Positions 32,532 to 35,826 of a stretch of 35,826 bases of DNA are shown piece after piece. The stretch lies in assembly GCF_030042015.1 (NCBI RefSeq), contig NZ_JASIAL010000331.1, positions 1 through 35,826 of the forward strand, written 5' to 3'. This stretch comes from Trebonia sp030042015 (GTDB lineage: Bacteria; Actinomycetota; Actinomycetes; Streptosporangiales; Streptosporangiaceae). A model generated the notes under the pieces. The model was not told the DNA's origin. It saw nothing but the letters and a program-made list of their open reading frames with translations, and made no database searches. Both the position numbers and the translations under genes were made by a program. Position 1 is the first letter of the stretch, and every line of letters starts with the position of its first letter.

Positions 32532-35275
32532 TTGGGCTCGCCCCCAAGCGGCACGCCGACGCGTTCCCCGACCGGAGCGAGCCCGCCGACGGCGGATCCT
32601 AGATACGCCGCGCGGACCAGCGGCGACGCGGCTACCTCCGAGGGTGAGCCCTCGAACACGAGCTTGCCGAAATCGAGCACGTACACCCGCTCGCACACGC
32701 TCATGACAAGCGACATGTCGTGCTCCACGAGTAGCACGCCGACTCCCCGGTCGCGCACTGCATTGCGCAGGACTTCGCCGAACATGCGCGTCTCGTTGCC
32801 GTCCAGGCCTGACGACGGCTCGTCGAGCAGCAGCATGGTGAACGGTCCGGCCAGGCAGCGCGCGAATTCGACCAGCCGGCGCTGTCCGGTCGATAGCCCG
32901 CCGACGGAATTCTGGGCGAGGTGAGTGATCTCGCACGCCTGCATGGCCGCCCAAGCGGCGGCACGGGTCTGGGTCTTCTCGCGACCGACGCTGAACAGGT
33001 GCCGTAGCGGGTTCCAGCCCGCGCAGGCCGCCTCCCGGCCGAGGCTGACGTTCTCCAGCACGGTGAGCGAGTCGTACAACTGCATCTGCTGGAAAGTGCG
33101 GCCAAGCCCGAACCTGGCCCGCGTCGGCGGTGAACTGCCGGTTATTGAACGGCCATGCAACTCGACCTGGCCGCTGCCCGGCGAGTTGAGGCCGCAGATG
33201 GCGTCGAAGGCGGTGGTCTTGCCCGCGCCGTTCGGGCCGATGAGACCGGTGATCTTTCCGGCAGGCGCCTGCAAAGCGAGACCGTCGAGCGCCACCAAGC
33301 CGCCAAACTGCACGCGCAGCCCGCGCACCTGCAACCCGGCCGACTGCGCGGGAACCGGCGTCCGGATGACACCCATCTCCTCGTCGCTCGGCCGTACCTC
33401 CCGTTTCCGCTTCGACCCCAGCAGACGTCCGAGCGCCTCGCAGTAGTCGACGAACCACTGCGGGGCGTGCCGTTCGGCGGGCTGGAAGGCCAGCGAGATC
33501 GCGAAGACACCGAAGAGAATCTGCAGGTAGTAGTCGACATTCGTGCCCTGCACGTAGGCAGGGATGAGGATGACGAACATGGCCTGCACCAGCGCGTACC
33601 AGGGCGCGCCGCCGACAGCGAGGAGAACAAGCGCGAGGTACAGCAGCGACTGCGTCGGCGTGAATGAGGTCCCGTCCACCACGTTGATCGACACGCCGAA
33701 CAGCGCCCCGGCGATGGCGGCCAGGAATGCGCAGACGCAGAACACCAGGATCTGGGTGGTGATCACGCTGGTGCCGCCCATCGACAGCGCCCGTGGCGAG
33801 TCACCCAGCGCGCGCAGCAGGCGTCCCAGCCGGCCGTTGAGGATAAGCAGGACGGCTATCGTGAGTACCACCGTGATCGCGAGCGTCACGTAGTAGTAGC
33901 CGGTGTCGGAGCCGACCGCCAGCCAACTCAGATACGGCGCGGGCATCGTCGCGCCTTGACCGCTTGCTCCGAACATCCAGCTGGTGTTGTAGAACATGTC
34001 CGCGAGCAGCGTGCCGAATCCGAACGTCGCCAGGGCGAGGTAAAGACCCGACAGCCTGATCGCGGGAGTCGCGATCACGGCGCCGACCGGGACGGCGATC
34101 AGGCCCGCGATCAGCAGGGCGAGCAGCCAGGGCACGCCGGCCGTCACGGTGAGCTTCGAGAACGCCGCCGCGCCGATCGCCGCGAAGCCAGCCGTGGCCA
34201 GCGATACCTGACCAGACGTCTTGACGAGCAGCCCCAGAGACAAGAACAGCACCGTGGTGGCCGATACGGCCGTCCACTGGCCGATGTTGACGCCGGCGAA
34301 CCGGGGAACGAGGAGGAGCCCGGCGAGCACGACCGCGCCGAAGAGCAGCTGCACGCGCAGCGGTGCGCGCCAGCTCGGCGAAGGCAGCGGGATGCTCTGC
34401 ATGCGGGTACTCAGGCGACGGCGGGGCAGCACGAGCAGGATCACGAACAAAACGAGAAATGGCAGGTTCGCGGGCAGGCTGGCGAGGATGCCTTCAGACG
34501 GAACGTACTTGGTAAGCACCGAGGCGGCCACGCCGATCGCCAGGCCGCCCGCATAGGTCAGCGGCAGGCTGGAAAACGCCCCTATCGCCGCCGCGGCGAA
34601 CGCCTGGGCCACAAGGCCTGTCATGACGACCGGGTCCAGGGTCACGTCCTGGGCGAGGAGGATGCCCGACATCAGGGCGAAAACCGAGCCTATGATCCAC
34701 GCCCACCGGCGAACCGTGCGCGGCTTCGTTCCTGCGATGTCCAGCAGGTTGGGATCATCCACAACGGCCCGCATCGCGATGCCGAGACGGGCCGTCCGGA
34801 AGAAGACATAAAGTCCGAGAGTGGCGGCGAGCCCGATAACCGTGACGATGATCTGGTTGAGGGTGACGTAGGCGCCGAAGATTTCGTACGAGGTGGATGG
34901 CAGGAATGTCGGGAACGTGAGCGAGTCGTTGCCGTAGAAGACCTCGAAGATGCCCTGGATAAACAGCACCAGGCCGATCGTCGCCACGATGCGTATGGCA
35001 AGTGCCTGGCGCGCGAGTTCGCGCGCGAGGATCTCGAATCCGACACCAAGGACGAAGCCCAGCAGGACGACTGCCGCCAGCCCGGCGACGGGCCATGGTA
35101 CGCCGTGTTCGACGTTCAGGATATAGAAGACGTAGGCGGCCAGGGTGCCGACCGCGCCGAACGCGAAATTGAACACGCCGGACGTCTTGTAGGTCACCAC
35201 CAGGCCGACGCCAGCCATGCCGTAGACCGAGCCTGACGTCAGGCCAAGGATGATATAGGGCAGGATTACGGACAT
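32528..35275 (-). CDS. Fused LivH-LivM-LivG ABC transporter (two permeases plus ATPase)
   Basis: 915-aa single polypeptide. Residues 1 to about 290 are a LivH-like permease (GLTSGSVYGMAGVGLVVTYKTSG start). About 305-615 is a LivM-like permease (LVKTSGQVSLATAGFAAIGA; RALGDSPRALSMGG). Residues 646-915 are a LivG-like ATPase with Walker A 680-687, signature LSTGQ (794-798, Thr for Gly), Walker B MLLLDEPSSGLD, and switch His852. In E. coli these are three genes. The ATPase half is followed by livF, giving a complete transporter core without a visible substrate-binding protein. ATG 35275 has a weak ribosome site. Confidence 0.94.
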   Translation of the reverse strand: MSVILPYIILGLTSGSVYGMAGVGLVVTYKTSGVFNFAFGAVGTLAAYVFYILNVEHGVPWPVAGLAAVVLLGFVLGVGFEILARELARQALAIRIVATIGLVLFIQGIFEVFYGNDSLTFPTFLPSTSYEIFGAYVTLNQIIVTVIGLAATLGLYVFFRTARLGIAMRAVVDDPNLLDIAGTKPRTVRRWAWIIGSVFALMSGILLAQDVTLDPVVMTGLVAQAFAAAAIGAFSSLPLTYAGGLAIGVAASVLTKYVPSEGILASLPANLPFLVLFVILLVLPRRRLSTRMQSIPLPSPSWRAPLRVQLLFGAVVLAGLLLVPRFAGVNIGQWTAVSATTVLFLSLGLLVKTSGQVSLATAGFAAIGAAAFSKLTVTAGVPWLLALLIAGLIAVPVGAVIATPAIRLSGLYLALATFGFGTLLADMFYNTSWMFGASGQGATMPAPYLSWLAVGSDTGYYYVTLAITVVLTIAVLLILNGRLGRLLRALGDSPRALSMGGTSVITTQILVFCVCAFLAAIAGALFGVSINVVDGTSFTPTQSLLYLALVLLAVGGAPWYALVQAMFVILIPAYVQGTNVDYYLQILFGVFAISLAFQPAERHAPQWFVDYCEALGRLLGSKRKREVRPSDEEMGVIRTPVPAQSAGLQVRGLRVQFGGLVALDGLALQAPAGKITGLIGPNGAGKTTAFDAICGLNSPGSGQVELHGRSITGSSPPTRARFGLGRTFQQMQLYDSLTVLENVSLGREAACAGWNPLRHLFSVGREKTQTRAAAWAAMQACEITHLAQNSVGGLSTGQRRLVEFARCLAGPFTMLLLDEPSSGLDGNETRMFGEVLRNAVRDRGVGVLLVEHDMSLVMSVCERVYVLDFGKLVFEGSPSEVAASPLVRAAYLGSAVGGLAPVGERVGVPLGGEPK

Positions 35276-35329
35276 CTTTCGCCGTCCTCGATCGGATTGT
35301 CTGCCCGGTCCGCCGGCACGCGCGGAAGG

Positions 35330-35826
35330 TCACGCAACGTCGGTCTTCTCGAAGCCGCTGTCCAGGAAGTCCGGCCGGTCCTCGGTCACCACAATGGCCT
35401 GCACCGGGATCGTCACGGTCAGCCTCAGCCGGATCGTCCGCAGCTTCCAGCCCTGCCCGGTGCGGACGAAATCGTTGTTGTAGATGCCCATGTTCATCAC
35501 CGGCTCACCGCGCATCACCAGCATCGCGATGGCCTCCGAGCGCTGGGTGGCGACATCCCCGTCGACCTTGGTCACGTGGTTGAACGTCATCTGGAACGCC
35601 CGCGGGATCAGCGACCCGTCACCGGCGAACTTCTCCAGGTAGGCCCGCAGCTCGGCCTTGCCGTGCGGCACCGCGCGCGCCGTCACCGACCCGGCATCGA
35701 TGCTGCCGTCCTCGGAGAACAGCTCGACCAGCTCGTCCACCTTGTGCGTCCGGATCCCGTCATAGCCGCCGTTGCACCCCATGTGCCACGCCGACATCAC
35801 ATCCTCGATAGCCTGGATGTCCTCGA
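35330..35826 (-). CDS. SnoaL-like (NTF2-fold) protein, 5' end outside window
   Basis: At least 165 aa are visible. The frame stays open to the right edge and begins there with EDIQAIEDVMSAWHMGCNGGYDG, the first helix expected of the fold, so the true start is outside the window; the in-frame GTG 35800 and ATG 35797 are probably internal. VDELVELFSEDGSIDAG is the usual acidic loop, and MNMGIYNNDFVRTGQGWKLRTIRLRL the C-terminal sheet. It precedes the transporter by 54 bp in the same direction. It is the third SnoaL-like protein of the cluster. Confidence 0.8.
   Translation of the reverse strand, partial: EDIQAIEDVMSAWHMGCNGGYDGIRTHKVDELVELFSEDGSIDAGSVTARAVPHGKAELRAYLEKFAGDGSLIPRAFQMTFNHVTKVDGDVATQRSEAIAMLVMRGEPVMNMGIYNNDFVRTGQGWKLRTIRLRLTVTIPVQAIVVTEDRPDFLDSGFEKTDVA

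Overview
The window is a high-GC (roughly 70%) actinobacterial chromosome segment. The evidence is the GTG starts, four-base ATGA/GTGA gene overlaps, an F420-type luciferase-like oxidoreductase, a triple-fused branched-chain-type ABC transporter, and a methylsuccinyl-CoA dehydrogenase / mesaconyl-CoA hydratase / CoA-ester lyase trio that closely resembles what I remember of the Streptomyces ethylmalonyl-CoA pathway cluster. I cannot name the genus. I see no tRNA, rRNA, CRISPR array, insertion sequence or phage gene.

Region 1 (1-8092, + strand) is respiratory nitrate reduction. narG is cut by the left edge (about 220 N-terminal residues missing) and is followed by narH, narJ and narI in tight translational coupling. 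Next come a TDT/SLAC1-type anion channel-like transporter, in the place where NarK is often found, and a 2-oxoglutarate/Fe(II) oxygenase of the isopenicillin N synthase family. A 352-bp gene-free stretch with a perfect 10-bp inverted repeat follows, then a lone short-chain dehydrogenase (SDR, 8445-9191).

Region 2 (9330-35826) is a large acyl-CoA catabolic cluster, apparently undescribed as a whole. It has five acyl-CoA dehydrogenases (two forming a likely heteromeric pair), two thiolases, two SDRs, a P450, a beta-hydroxyacid dehydrogenase, a solitary Mo-bisPGD oxidoreductase, an amidohydrolase, a luciferase-like flavin/F420 enzyme, three SnoaL-like proteins, a VOC protein, an ABM-like protein, the Mcd-Mch-Mcl trio, a TetR regulator and a Liv-type ABC importer. 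One divergently transcribed gene (18655-19170) is of unknown family. No acyl-CoA ligase, CoA transferase or periplasmic binding protein is visible, so the pathway probably continues beyond the right edge or uses genes elsewhere.

The cluster appears unified by one regulatory signal. Five intergenic sites carry GACGTC in an AT-rich island (centred near 13852, 18563, 25627, 28336 and 30086). They lie in all three divergent promoter regions, upstream of tetR itself, and upstream of the VOC gene. The simplest reading is a TetR-controlled regulon: a hydrophobic, perhaps cyclic or branched, acid is imported, oxidised by P450, Mo and flavin enzymes, activated, and shortened by beta-oxidation. At least one product may be methylsuccinyl-CoA or mesaconyl-CoA, which Mcd/Mch/Mcl would split to glyoxylate and propionyl-CoA. 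The substrate is unknown.
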